Shown here: one piece after another, positions 1 to 9,370 of the stretch
Layout: each line of letters opens with the position of its first letter
Position numbering within the stretch: position 1 is the stretch's first letter
Assembly (NCBI GenBank): GCA_040752595.1
Contig: JBFMGX010000028.1
Coordinates: 60,783-124,782 of the forward strand
DNA from: Candidatus Zixiibacteriota bacterium
Lineage (GTDB): Bacteria > Zixibacteria > MSB-5A5 > WJJR01
DNA: 64,000 bases
Direction of reading: 5' to 3'
Notes under the pieces: generated by a model
What the model was told of the DNA's origin: nothing
Seen by the model: only the letters and a program-made list of their open reading frames with translations
The model's database searches: none
Position numbers and translations under genes: made by a program

Positions 1-1023
1 CGTCTCCGCGAGAGTCTTGAGGACCTCATCGATGGCGCTCTCGATGTACTCGGTGGAGTCGTAGGGGATTCCGGCCCTCATTCCGACCGGCAGCTCCGCC
101 TGCAATCGCGGCATGGCCTCCCGAATTGAGCGGATGACATCCAGCGTGTTGGCTCCGGGAAGGACCCAGATGCCCATGAAGATGGCGCCCTGACCGTCGA
201 AACGAACGTCCTGATCATAGTTCTCGGCGCCCAGGACGACGTCGGCAATGTCGCCGAGGCGAACGACAACACCGTTGTCCTTCTTGACGACGAGGCGACG
301 GAATTCCTCCGGGGTCTGGAGGTTGGTGTTGGCGACCAGATTGACGGAGACCAGCGTTCCCTTTGTCCGTCCCAGCGTGGAGAGGTAGTTGTTCTGCGCC
401 AAGGCATCGCGCACCTGCGAGGCGGTGATTCCCATCGCCGCCATCTTGTCCGGTTCCAGCCAGATGCGCATGGCGAACCGGCGTCCGCCGAGAATCTCGG
501 CACGCTGTACCCCGGCGATGGAGCTCAGCTTCGGCTGGACAACGCGCGTCAAGTAGTCGGTGATCTGGTTCTGATCGAGATGATCGGCGGCAAATCCCAG
601 ATACATCGCGGCGAACTGATTGTCCGCGGTCTCCAGTTCGATGATCGGAGCTTCGGCCTCGGGCGGCAGCTCGTTGCGCACCTGCGCCACCTTGGCCTGG
701 ATTTGCGTGAGGGCGGCGTTGGTCTCGTAATTTAACTTGAGATGCACTGTGATGGTGCTCAGACCCTGAGCGCTCGACGATTCGATGTAGTCGATCCCGT
801 CGGCGCTGGCGATCACCCGCTCCAACGGCGTCGTGATGAATCCGCGGACCAAATCGGCGTTCGCACCGATGTATGCCGTCGTCACCTTGATGACGGCGAT
901 GTCGCTGCGCGGATACTGCCGCACGCTCAGCGAGCGGATGGACTGAAGCCCGGCGATGAGGATCACCAGACTCACGACCATCGCCAACACGGGTCGGCGG
1001 ATGAACAGGTCCGTAAACTTCAT
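1..1023 (-). CDS. RND efflux permease (AcrB/MexB-type), N-terminal 341 residues, runs off left edge
   Basis: Inner-membrane proton-driven pump subunit of a tripartite RND efflux system. The open frame reads from an ATG at 1023 to base 1 with no stop, so the gene is truncated only by the window edge. It opens with KFTDLFIRRPVLAMVVSLV, the typical cytoplasmic FIxRP start and first membrane helix, followed by porter-domain signatures such as the LSVRQYP and TTPLERVI stretches of the HAE-1 family. The start overlaps the stop of the adaptor gene by one base (TGATG), so the two are probably translationally coupled. No substrate can be read from the sequence. Family assignment is firm; the missing C-terminal two thirds lies outside the window. 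Confidence 0.93.
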   Translation of the reverse strand, partial: MKFTDLFIRRPVLAMVVSLVILIAGLQSIRSLSVRQYPRSDIAVIKVTTAYIGANADLVRGFITTPLERVIASADGIDYIESSSAQGLSTITVHLKLNYETNAALTQIQAKVAQVRNELPPEAEAPIIELETADNQFAAMYLGFAADHLDQNQITDYLTRVVQPKLSSIAGVQRAEILGGRRFAMRIWLEPDKMAAMGITASQVRDALAQNNYLSTLGRTKGTLVSVNLVANTNLQTPEEFRRLVVKKDNGVVVRLGDIADVVLGAENYDQDVRFDGQGAIFMGIWVLPGANTLDVIRSIREAMPRLQAELPVGMRAGIPYDSTEYIESAIDEVLKTLAET

Positions 1024-2150
1024 CAGCTCTCCTCCGGCCTCGGCGCGGCGTCGTTCGACGGCTGGATCTTGTTGTCCACCAGAACCGCCGTGCCACTGCG
1101 CAACTTGAAGACGCCGGAGGTCACAACTTCCTCACCGGCCGCAAGACCGGACAGCACCGCGACCTGATCACCCCGGCCGCCACCGAGCTTGACGAATCGT
1201 TGCTGAACGCCAGTGTATGACTGGCCCGAAGGGGATTTCATCTCCGTCACGACAAAAACCGAATTGCCATAGGGGGCGTAGTTGATGGCCGACGCCGGCA
1301 GCGTGATCACCTCGGCGCCTTGTCCTACCGAGACCTTCACCTCGACGAACATCCCGGGCCGCAACTGTCGACTGGGATTCTCGAATGTCGCCTGCACCTG
1401 GACATTGCGCGTCCCCGCATCCACCACCGAGTTGATGGCGGTGATCTTGCCTTTGGGGTGGGCGATGGCAATGCTGTCGGCGGAGACTTCGACCTCGGCT
1501 CCGACTTTCAGGGCGCTCACCGATTGCTGCGGCAGGGCGAAATCCACATAGATCGGATCCATCGATTGCAGGGGGACAATTGGGTCCCCCGCCCGGAGGT
1601 ACTGACCGAGATTCACCTGCCGGATCCCGAGCTCGCCGGAAAACGGCGCGCGGATCAGTTTCCGGTCGATGGTGGCCTGCAGCTCCGCGACCCGGGCATC
1701 GGCCTGTTTCAACTCCGCGGCGATGCGATCGTACTCCGATTGTGCGACCAGATCCTTGTCACGCAATCCGCGGACGCGTTCGAAGTTCAGATTCGCAAGC
1801 TCCCGCTGCGCCTCGGCAGCGGCCAATTGCGCGCGCTCCTGGCTGGCCTCCAAATGGACCAGCACCTCGCCCGCATCGATGTGTCGTCCGGATTCGAACT
1901 CGATGCTGGAAACGACTCCGGGGAGATCGGCGCTCACCGTCACGCCATGCACGGCTGACACGCTGCCGATCGCGTTCAACGTCGCCGGCCAATCCTCTTC
2001 ATGGGCGACGATTGTCGTCACCGCCTCGGGCGGCGGTTGCCACGAAGACCCCTGCGCGATCGCGGCGCGAATCTGCAGGAACTTGTATGTCCCGACCGCC
2101 GCGATGAACACGAACATCGCAATCAACATGATGGCCATGCGTTTCTTCAT
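1023..2150 (-). CDS. RND efflux periplasmic adaptor (membrane fusion protein)
   Basis: Adaptor that links the RND permease to an outer-membrane channel. The 375-residue protein begins MKKRMAIMLIAMFVFIAAVGTY, a signal-anchor or lipid-free signal segment, followed by a biotinyl-lipoyl-like half (about 60-100), a helical hairpin with heptad character (about 105-165), the second lipoyl half containing IRAPFSGELGIRQVNLGQYL, and beta-barrel and membrane-proximal domains. I chose the ATG at 2150 because AAGGAGAG lies 6-7 bases upstream; a TTG at 2168 is in frame but overlaps that site. It is the first gene of a two-gene operon with the permease. No outer-membrane factor gene is visible within the window. 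Confidence 0.93.
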   Translation of the reverse strand: MKKRMAIMLIAMFVFIAAVGTYKFLQIRAAIAQGSSWQPPPEAVTTIVAHEEDWPATLNAIGSVSAVHGVTVSADLPGVVSSIEFESGRHIDAGEVLVHLEASQERAQLAAAEAQRELANLNFERVRGLRDKDLVAQSEYDRIAAELKQADARVAELQATIDRKLIRAPFSGELGIRQVNLGQYLRAGDPIVPLQSMDPIYVDFALPQQSVSALKVGAEVEVSADSIAIAHPKGKITAINSVVDAGTRNVQVQATFENPSRQLRPGMFVEVKVSVGQGAEVITLPASAINYAPYGNSVFVVTEMKSPSGQSYTGVQQRFVKLGGGRGDQVAVLSGLAAGEEVVTSGVFKLRSGTAVLVDNKIQPSNDAAPRPEES

Positions 2151-2293
2151 CTGGTCTCTCCTTCGCAAATCACAGCATGAATGCCCGTCCCCGCGTTTCA
2201 GTCGCTCTCATATGTGCGCGTGCTCTTGTGTCCGGGACGGATCGTCTTCGCGGGTGGATGACACGGTGCGCCTCGACAGACGGGTGCCGGATG

Positions 2294-2335
2294 ATCCTCT
2301 TACGGAGGATTGACAGGCCTTACGGATCATAAGGC
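2294..2335. promoter_or_regulatory. Two adjacent inverted repeats upstream of the RND operon, possible operator
   Basis: ATCCTC-N5-GAGGAT (2294-2310) is followed after six bases by GCCTTA-N7-TAAGGC (2317-2335). Both have perfect 6-bp arms and share a TTACGG(A) motif in the centre or arm. They lie about 145-185 bp upstream of the adaptor start, in a 386-bp stretch without a convincing gene. RND pumps are often controlled by TetR- or MarR-type repressors binding such palindromes, but no regulator gene is adjacent in this window. The function is inferred. Confidence 0.35.
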
Positions 2336-2536
2336 GCGGTCGTTTCCCATAAACACGAGGAAAATGATCTCGGTTCCCCCGCAGCCGCACGATGTCGGCC
2401 CCAAGGAACGATCAAGACGCGACCATCCCGGCTCAACTTATTGAGTGTTATGAGATTACAGGGCCCGAGAGCGAAGGGGCCGCGGCCCTTACTCTTGGGA
2501 CCGCGCCGCCGACGATCGATGAGTCACAACTCACAC

Positions 2537-4459
2537 TCACTTCTTGAACAGCAGCGTCCGCCCACGTTCGTTCTTGTCGGCCAGGAGGACGGCGCGCAGC
2601 GAGGGCCAGTCCTCCGCCTTGCAGATGGGCACACCCAGATGGAGTTCGCGTGAGATTATCAGTACGCTATCCTGGACGTTCACTGTGATCTGGGAGCGTC
2701 CAAGCGAATTCTCCACGGTGGACGACGCGGGTTGATAGACGACCTTCAGCCCATGCAAGTCGATCCGGCACTCGACCCGTTGTTGCATCACACTGGGGAG
2801 ACAGACCGGCGACTCGCGCCGTTGATGGAACAACCGGACATCGTCGGGAAGGCACTGCAAGACTCCACCCGTCGGATCGCCGATGCCGAGCCGTAGACGC
2901 CCCAGCGAATCGGGCTCCGGAAGCGGCACATCGACGGCGAAACCGATCTCGACGCGCTGTGGATCGAAACGCAACGGGCCGAATCCCGTCACCTTGGCAT
3001 CGGTTAGGACCGATGACGCCAGTGATCCCAAGAATCGCGTCGACTGATCGTCCTGTCCGACCATGCGGTCATAGGCACTGAAGCACCCGCTGCCGTCCAG
3101 ATACCCCTTGCCAACCAGCGCCTTCCCCGCTGTGTCCAACCGGAGATCGAAGCGAACGGTCATTGCGCTGGCAAGATCTTCGTCGGCGGAGAGCAGCAAC
3201 GGTTCCGGATCGGTGCCGGGTCTCCACATGACGCGTCCGAAGCTGCGGGCTTTTCCATTGGCGATTTCACCGGACTCGGGATCGTAGTATCCATCGAGGT
3301 TTTCCCCCACGACCCGGACACCCACGCCGCTCATCTCAGCAAGCGATGGGATTGTCGCTTCCATGGCACCATATCCCCTGCCCAGGAACACGGGTTGGGC
3401 CTGAAGCCCTGCCCGCCCAAACAACGCAGCGGCCAGGATCGCGCGGTCCAGACGGTGGCCGTAGGCGGTCGCATATGTGCGTGTCGCTGAGCGCGGAACA
3501 AGCCACCAGAACATCTCCGGATAGCTGATGTAGCGGGTCTTATCGCGAATGAACCTCGCGACAATCTCGGCGCGTTCAAAGTCTGTCGCTGCAGGTCGTA
3601 GTAGCGAATCCAGCGTGCCGACGATTGGATCATCCGTTGACATCGCCGAACGGAGCACGCTGTCGAGGTGACGGCCGAATGACTCCCAGTCGGACCATGT
3701 GGACCAGAGAACGTGTGGAGCAAACTGGATCGCGTTGGCGGCCTGCGGGTGTCGCAGTGGCCGCACATTCGACATCTTCCAGGTGTAGACATCTACACTG
3801 TACTGCGTGTCAGATTCCCGACCGGACTCGGGCACTCCCTCAGAGGCGGCGAAATGCGGTTTCGCGCCTGGCGGAACACCGAACGAGAACCACGATTCCA
3901 CTGCCGGCTCGGGGCGGGCGAACGACCAGATTCCATCGGCCCCGCCGCGGAATGGCACCTTGTCTTCAATCACGTATGCCAACTCCAGCACGCATGGCGC
4001 TTCGATGCCATTGTGCAGGAGCATCATCTCGCGCATGTTGGTGTAGTCATACGCCTCGCGCAACGCGAACGGCAGCGTTTCCACTTTTCCGCTTGGCCCG
4101 GTCTCCCACCATTGCCCGTCACGCCAGGTCCGCACGGTTACGACCTGCAGCGAGCATCTTTGGGCGTCATAAGACACACGGTTGTCGCCATAGGTATCCA
4201 AGCCCAGATCGGTATTCACGCGGACGATGCGGTGGACGAAACTGACCAAACGACCGTCAGCCAGCCAGTATTGGCGCTGGCTATCGAAGAGGAGTACCGC
4301 ATCTTCCTTGGCCAGATCGAAATGGGCTTGGGCCTGCGCGGTCAATGCCGCGATGTCGTGTCGGCCGTCGATCGACGTCTGGGCTTCGACAGGCAACGGT
4401 CGCGCCGCGCACCACACGAGTGCCAGCGCAAACAGGAACAAGACGCGGCGGCGGGTCAT
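2537..4459 (-). CDS. Exported DUF3857/transglutaminase-like protein lacking the catalytic cysteine
   Basis: A 640-residue secreted protein. A signal peptide (MTRRRVLFLFALALVWCAARPLPVEAQ) precedes a DUF3857-like beta-rich region (about 60-250) and a transglutaminase-like helical core (about 290-400). At the position where the upstream paralog has GVCKD, this protein reads GHRLD with Arg336 in place of the nucleophilic cysteine, so it is probably not an active transglutaminase. The rest is a C-terminal beta domain. It starts within the last codons of the upstream gene (ATGA overlap, 4456-4459) and has GGGAGG before its ATG. The two likely work as an active/inactive pair at the cell envelope. 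The substrate is unknown. Confidence 0.8.
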   Translation of the reverse strand: MTRRRVLFLFALALVWCAARPLPVEAQTSIDGRHDIAALTAQAQAHFDLAKEDAVLLFDSQRQYWLADGRLVSFVHRIVRVNTDLGLDTYGDNRVSYDAQRCSLQVVTVRTWRDGQWWETGPSGKVETLPFALREAYDYTNMREMMLLHNGIEAPCVLELAYVIEDKVPFRGGADGIWSFARPEPAVESWFSFGVPPGAKPHFAASEGVPESGRESDTQYSVDVYTWKMSNVRPLRHPQAANAIQFAPHVLWSTWSDWESFGRHLDSVLRSAMSTDDPIVGTLDSLLRPAATDFERAEIVARFIRDKTRYISYPEMFWWLVPRSATRTYATAYGHRLDRAILAAALFGRAGLQAQPVFLGRGYGAMEATIPSLAEMSGVGVRVVGENLDGYYDPESGEIANGKARSFGRVMWRPGTDPEPLLLSADEDLASAMTVRFDLRLDTAGKALVGKGYLDGSGCFSAYDRMVGQDDQSTRFLGSLASSVLTDAKVTGFGPLRFDPQRVEIGFAVDVPLPEPDSLGRLRLGIGDPTGGVLQCLPDDVRLFHQRRESPVCLPSVMQQRVECRIDLHGLKVVYQPASSTVENSLGRSQITVNVQDSVLIISRELHLGVPICKAEDWPSLRAVLLADKNERGRTLLFKK

Positions 4460-6462
4460 CGCGCACCTCCCTTCTCGGCGCGAAACACGACCCCGGCGTA
4501 TCGCCGCAATTCCTGAAAGGCATCCCGAAAACCCCTGTAACCGCCGGGCGGAATCTGCCGTCGCTTGAGCGCCGCCTTCTGTTTGATGACCAGCCCCCGC
4601 GAGGTCATCTCGCTCTCACCTTTGAAAGAGGCGTACGTCTCGTCGATCGCCTTGCTCTGCGGCGGCTTGGTCACCCGATACCCGGCGGGGAGTTGGATGA
4701 CTTCGGTGGCATCGAGCTGTTGCGTGTAGTAGAAGAACAAGTCATCGTCACGCTTCTCCGGCCAGTCGGCACTGGCCGCACGGAGAAGCAGTCCATTGTC
4801 GAGAAGGGTCTGCATCATCGGGCTACGGAACTCCCAGCCGCCGTCCACGGGCAGCGCCAGATGGGGAATGCGGAAATCGATGCGCCACCACATGTCATTC
4901 CCGAAGTCCAGCACATCGCCGTGCTCGAATCGGACCAGTTCGACCTGATCCCCGGCGTGATGCAGCACGTCGGCGAGGTAGTTGTCGAGTTCGGCGATGT
5001 GATTGTACGCCGCCATACGGCGCAGACGCCCATCCACGGCACCCTGGCCGTGCAACTCCAGTTGTCCCTCGTATGTGCCGTCCGCGAGAATCCGTCCTGT
5101 GCTGGTGACCACCAGCGGTGACTCCTCGGCGGGGCTGAAGCGAATCCGCGACAGGGGACGGCCCTCCGGCGAGCCGATCAAGTAATGCTGTTCGGTTTCC
5201 AGAAGACTCCAGATGTCGTTGTTGAAGGGAACCCAGGTGGGATCGTACATTTCGAAGGTGCCATCGCTCTTGCGCAAGGCCACGACACAATGATTGAACT
5301 GATCGGCGGGGACCTGCTCGATGCGACTGCCGGCCATCGTCATGGCCGCATACGAATCCAGCCCCGCCGCCCGCATCATGGTGATCAGCATCCCGGCGAT
5401 GTCCTTGCAAACTCCGCTGCGCTGCTCGAAGATCATCGCCCCCGGGTGCAATGTGTATCCCTCACCCACGCCCATCGATTGGCCGCTGTAGCGGATGTTC
5501 TGCGCCACCCAGTGCACGAGCGCAAACGCCTTCTGTTCATCGGTCCCGTTGCCAACCCCGGCGGCGGCCAGGATCTCATCCACCTTGGCTTTGATCGCCG
5601 ACGTGTATTCGAACTGGGGTTCATTGACTTCAAAGAACCAACGGCTCTTGGCTTCCCAGCTTTCCACGGTCGCCAGAACAACCTTGGTGTACAGATCGGA
5701 GACGGCAGGGCGAAACCGCTCCGATTTGTGCGCCGCGATTCCGCTCTGCCACCAGGCGTACGTTGTCGTGTCGCCCGAGTAGCCGGTGCGGCTGTACAAT
5801 GAGCCGTTGTAGACCTGCGAGTGCAGGCGCTTGGCAACCGGCAATCGCAGGACATAGACCTTTCGGCCCATCGGTACATCCGACTCGAAGAGCACGATAT
5901 CGAAGTACTGCCCCGGCATCGGCGGGATGTAGCGTTCGTCACCCGGCTCGGCCCGTGTCGAATCCAACAGCGCGTATGAGTATCCCTTGCGAAACGAGAC
6001 GACCTCGATGCCGTCGCCGACCTCCAGCCGGGGAAGCTGCAGAGCCTTCATGCGATCACCCCAATAGATCGCGCTTTGTGGCGCGGGCAGGTCGCGCAAG
6101 GCATCGAGCGCAACAGGGATTGTGCGGCCGCCGCGGATGATGTTGACCCGGCGTACGTCAATCCAGTTGCTCAACGGTTCGTAGTGCCATGTCAAGACTG
6201 ACAGGTTTCGACTGCCCTCGTCGGTCAGGACCTTGTACAGGAGGTAGCTCTCGGAGCGGGACACGCCCCGATCGTTGACCTGGTTGAGAGTCGAGTCCAC
6301 GACGATGACATAGGCGGCGCTGTCGTACTTCGAGGCGTCGCCAATGTCCTTGACGAGGCTGAAGACTGTCGGCGGCGGCGTGTCACCCGGAGGCAGAGAC
6401 GGCGCGTTGGCGATCGCGGCTGACCCAATAGCGAGCGCGGTGAGGAGTGGGGCGGCGTTCAT
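4456..6462 (-). CDS. Exported DUF3857 and transglutaminase-domain protein with intact triad
   Basis: A 668-residue protein with a short signal peptide (MNAAPLLTALAIGSAAIANA), an N-terminal DUF3857 region and a transglutaminase-like core. The catalytic residues are recognisable: Cys352 in SGVCKD, His391 in FNHCVV and Asp407 in MYDPTW. The family is common in FCB and proteobacterial envelopes, and its acyl-transfer or protease-like activity is usually uncharacterised. The ATG at 6462 was preferred over the longer frame because GGAGA lies six bases upstream and the signal peptide begins there. The stop overlaps the start of the second DUF3857 gene by four bases, which indicates a two-gene operon. 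Confidence 0.88.
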   Translation of the reverse strand: MNAAPLLTALAIGSAAIANAPSLPPGDTPPPTVFSLVKDIGDASKYDSAAYVIVVDSTLNQVNDRGVSRSESYLLYKVLTDEGSRNLSVLTWHYEPLSNWIDVRRVNIIRGGRTIPVALDALRDLPAPQSAIYWGDRMKALQLPRLEVGDGIEVVSFRKGYSYALLDSTRAEPGDERYIPPMPGQYFDIVLFESDVPMGRKVYVLRLPVAKRLHSQVYNGSLYSRTGYSGDTTTYAWWQSGIAAHKSERFRPAVSDLYTKVVLATVESWEAKSRWFFEVNEPQFEYTSAIKAKVDEILAAAGVGNGTDEQKAFALVHWVAQNIRYSGQSMGVGEGYTLHPGAMIFEQRSGVCKDIAGMLITMMRAAGLDSYAAMTMAGSRIEQVPADQFNHCVVALRKSDGTFEMYDPTWVPFNNDIWSLLETEQHYLIGSPEGRPLSRIRFSPAEESPLVVTSTGRILADGTYEGQLELHGQGAVDGRLRRMAAYNHIAELDNYLADVLHHAGDQVELVRFEHGDVLDFGNDMWWRIDFRIPHLALPVDGGWEFRSPMMQTLLDNGLLLRAASADWPEKRDDDLFFYYTQQLDATEVIQLPAGYRVTKPPQSKAIDETYASFKGESEMTSRGLVIKQKAALKRRQIPPGGYRGFRDAFQELRRYAGVVFRAEKGGAR

Positions 6463-6669
6463 CGATTGTCTCCAATCCCACCCGGGCACTAACAACGGGA
6501 CCCGGGGTTGCCAGTTGCGGGATCGGTCGCACGCAGTCGGGTGATGACGGGCCGCATGGACCGATGGTAGAGTACGGAACCGACCGGATCAGGTCCAGTT
6601 CAATGGTGGGCCGGCCGGAAAGCGGCATGTATCTGCCATGACGCACACGGGTACGACAGCCGTTGTGGC

Positions 6670-8022
6670 ATGATTCGACGATGGGTGGGGAAAGCCGTTG
6701 CTTTGTGCGTGCGACGGCACGATAGTGATCAGGTGCGAATGCCATTGCACCAGCGCATGGCCGTCGGGCTCCTGACCGGGGCTTCTCTGGGTGTTCTCTC
6801 CTTCATCTTCTTCCGGGATGCCGAAGCGCTTCGATATGCCATCACGTATGTGGCTCAACCTCTGGGCCAGATCTTCCTGCGCCTGTTGTTCATGCTGGTG
6901 ATCCCGTTGGTGTTCTCGGCGTTGACGTTGGGCGTCGCGGAGATCGGTGACCCGCGTCGGCTGGGACGGGTCGGTCTCAAGATGCTGGCCTACACCGCCG
7001 TCGTGTCGTCGATCGCCGTCCTGCTGGGCGTATTCCTCGTGAATGTGCTCCGTCCCGGCGAGGGGATGTCACAGGAGACACGGGCGCGGCTGCTGGACGG
7101 AGCGGCAGAACGGGCGGCGGTCATCACGGCGCGCGCACCGGCCAGCGGGAAGGGGCCGGACTTCATCGTCAGGATCATCCCCGACAACCCGATCAAAGCG
7201 GCGACCGACATGGACATGCTGGCGGTCATGTTCTTTGCGTTCATGATCGGGGTCGGATTGATTCTGACCCGTTCCGAGGCGAGCAGGCGATTCGCTACGG
7301 CACTGCAGGGCCTCTATGATGTCACCATGCGGCTGATCGGTTTGGTGATTGAGTTCGCCCCCATCGGAGTCGGTGCGTTGTTGTTCACTCTGACGGCGCA
7401 ACTGGGCTATGAGATCCTGTTGCAGTTGGTGCGATATGTCGGCGTGGTGCTCCTGGCCATGATCATCCACCAATTCGGAGTGTATTCGCTGGCCGTTCGT
7501 CTTCTGGGCCGGATGAGTCCGCGACGGTTCTTTCGTGGGATCGAAGAGGCGATGCTGACGGCATTCTCGACGGCATCGAGCAATGCCACCCTTCCGACGT
7601 CGCTGCGCGTGGCGCAGGACAACCTCAAGCTTCCCTCCAGCGTCGGGCGTTTTGTGCTCACGATCGGGTCGACGGCCAACCAAAACGGGACGGCTCTGTA
7701 TGAAGGGGTCACGGTTCTGTTCCTGGCACAGTTCTACGGCGTGGCGTTGTCGCTCCCTGAACAGATTCTCATCGTCTTTATCTGCATCCTAGGGGGAATC
7801 GGCACAGCGGGCGTTCCGGCGGCCTCATTACCGGTGGTGGCGATGATCCTCGGCATGGTTCATGTGCCGGTCGAGGGACTGGGCCTGATCCTCGGCGTGG
7901 ACCGCTTTCTCGACATGTGCCGAACGACGCTGAACGTGACCGGCGACCTCGCCGGCGCCGTCGTCGTGTCCCGGGGGGAGACAGAAGCTGGCTCGACACT
8001 CGCTACCGAAAACGGATTGTGA
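6670..8022 (+). CDS. Dicarboxylate/amino acid:cation symporter (DAACS family)
   Basis: A 450-residue inner-membrane symporter of the GltP/DctA type that takes up glutamate, aspartate or C4-dicarboxylates with sodium or protons. The re-entrant loop SSNATLPTS (near 302), the NQNGTALYEG stretch (near 338) corresponding to the NMDGT motif, and the second hairpin loop GTAGVPAAS (near 378) are all present. NQNGT instead of NMDGT is a notable substitution at the cation site. Neither of two in-frame ATGs (6670 and 6739) has a strong ribosome binding site; the downstream one fits the usual family N terminus (MPLHQRMAVGLLTGASLG). The gene is monocistronic and ends before a dispersed repeat. Substrate is not predictable. 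Confidence 0.9.
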   Translation: MIRRWVGKAVALCVRRHDSDQVRMPLHQRMAVGLLTGASLGVLSFIFFRDAEALRYAITYVAQPLGQIFLRLLFMLVIPLVFSALTLGVAEIGDPRRLGRVGLKMLAYTAVVSSIAVLLGVFLVNVLRPGEGMSQETRARLLDGAAERAAVITARAPASGKGPDFIVRIIPDNPIKAATDMDMLAVMFFAFMIGVGLILTRSEASRRFATALQGLYDVTMRLIGLVIEFAPIGVGALLFTLTAQLGYEILLQLVRYVGVVLLAMIIHQFGVYSLAVRLLGRMSPRRFFRGIEEAMLTAFSTASSNATLPTSLRVAQDNLKLPSSVGRFVLTIGSTANQNGTALYEGVTVLFLAQFYGVALSLPEQILIVFICILGGIGTAGVPAASLPVVAMILGMVHVPVEGLGLILGVDRFLDMCRTTLNVTGDLAGAVVVSRGETEAGSTLATENGL

Positions 8023-8085
8023 GTGTCAGCATGTCCTTTGGGAGGGCCTCGTGTTTGTCTTCTCACAGGCTCCCACTTGGGGCAT

Positions 8086-8240
8086 CTAACTGACTGAGCG
8101 GACGAAAGAGCTCCCTCACCCGATCCGTCCTCCGGACAGATCGACCTCTCCCGGATGGAGAGGCGATCATTCCCCCTCTCCCTTCGGGAGAGGGTCGGGG
8201 TGAGGCGGTCCGCCTCGCAAGCAACCGCATCGTGATTCTC
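8086..8240. repeat. Dispersed repeat family 1, copy A
   Basis: A structured repeat between two convergent genes. It contains the element core ctccctcacccgatccg, a short hairpin (TCCGTCCTCCGGA), purine/pyrimidine arms (CCCTCTCC and GGAGAGGG) and a gggtgaggcgg tail. Bases 8103-8136 are identical over 34 nt to the reverse complement of 43171-43204 in copy C. Similar copies occur near 31.9 kb and 55.6 kb. No coding capacity is apparent. Confidence 0.85.
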
Positions 8241-8311
8241 CTGCACACCAACGGCAGGCCGTGATCGTCTCTTTGTTGGTCGCTCTCAGTGTTGTTGCCT
8301 GCACACTCACG

Positions 8312-9370
8312 TCATTTCTCATAGAGCGAAGCGCAATCCTCCAGCCGCGTGCCCTCGTTGTCGCTGACGGCGTACTGCGCCGGTCCCCACATCGACACGC
8401 CGGCGTGGCGTCCATCCTTCGCCAGCAGATAGAACTTCAAGCCGAAGTTCGGCCGCCCATCTTCTCTCAGCAGGTGTTTCAGCTTGGTGTGCCGGGCGAC
8501 CCGCCTCAGGACCTCAATACCCGCGTCGACCGGCGCCATGCCATTGCGCATCAACTCGACGGCCGCGAAGCTGCACAGGTTCTGCAGATTGGCCTCGCCG
8601 CGCCCCGTACTCCCGCACGAACCGATCTGGTTGTCCACGTACAGACCCGCGCCAATGATCGGCGAGTCACCCACTCGTCCCGGTATTTTGAAGGACAATC
8701 CACTGGTGGAGGTAACGCACGAGATGTCCCCGGCCGCGTTCATGCCGGAGCAGTGGACGGTGCCGGTCGGCCGTCCGAAGTGTTTGGCCACGGCAGGGTC
8801 CAGCAGGCTGTCCGGTGGCGCCATCCAGTCATCCTCAGTGGACAAAGACTGCTTCCAATAGAGCCAGATCTGGCGCGATTCTGCGGTGAGCAGGTTCTCC
8901 TCTGGGAATCCCTGGGCACGGGCGAAACGCAATGCCCCTTTCCCGACCAACAGCACGTGATCGGTCTGCTCCATGACCAGCTTGGCGACCTTGGACGGAT
9001 TGCGGATGTTGCGCAGCCCGGCGACCGCTCCGGCCAGGTGTGACGGTCCGTGCATGACGGCCGCGTCCAGTTCAACGACACCCTCCTCGTTGGGGAGACC
9101 GCCGAGCCCGACCGAGTTGTCCTTGGGATCATCCTCCATGATGTTGACGCCAGCAATCACGGCGTCTAATGGATCGGCGCCATCGACGACCATCTCGTAG
9201 GCCCGCCGTGTGGCCTCTTGGCCATTGGCCGAGGCGATGATCCTGACCGGGTGCTTTGTTGCGGCGGCAGACTTGGCAGGCGCCGCGCCTTGCGCCCGCG
9301 CCAGCAAGGGCAGGCCGGCGACGGTCGCCGCCGTCATCGCCAGGAATTCACGTCGTGTTTGTGTGGACAT
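8312..9370 (-). CDS. Tat-exported N4-(beta-N-acetylglucosaminyl)-L-asparaginase family Ntn hydrolase
   Basis: A 352-residue glycosylasparaginase-type N-terminal-nucleophile hydrolase that cleaves the GlcNAc-Asn bond or related beta-aspartyl linkages. The N terminus TRREFLAMTAATVAGLPLLARAQG is a twin-arginine signal, so the enzyme acts outside the cytoplasm. The autocleavage region reads TGTVHCSGMN (about 203-211), with the threonine in GTVHC the likely nucleophile, and GRVGDSPIIGAGLYVDNQIGS is the conserved post-cleavage substrate-binding segment. GGAGG precedes the ATG at 9370. It stands alone between a convergent repeat and a divergent OPT transporter. That transporter could import released glyco- or aspartyl peptides, which is speculation. 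Confidence 0.9.
   Translation of the reverse strand: MSTQTRREFLAMTAATVAGLPLLARAQGAAPAKSAAATKHPVRIIASANGQEATRRAYEMVVDGADPLDAVIAGVNIMEDDPKDNSVGLGGLPNEEGVVELDAAVMHGPSHLAGAVAGLRNIRNPSKVAKLVMEQTDHVLLVGKGALRFARAQGFPEENLLTAESRQIWLYWKQSLSTEDDWMAPPDSLLDPAVAKHFGRPTGTVHCSGMNAAGDISCVTSTSGLSFKIPGRVGDSPIIGAGLYVDNQIGSCGSTGRGEANLQNLCSFAAVELMRNGMAPVDAGIEVLRRVARHTKLKHLLREDGRPNFGLKFYLLAKDGRHAGVSMWGPAQYAVSDNEGTRLEDCASLYEK

Noticed and set aside
2208..2390. 60-codon minus-strand frame upstream of the RND adaptor
   Set aside because: It has no ribosome binding site, is rich in Arg and Ser and covers the two palindromes; it is more likely a promoter region than a gene.
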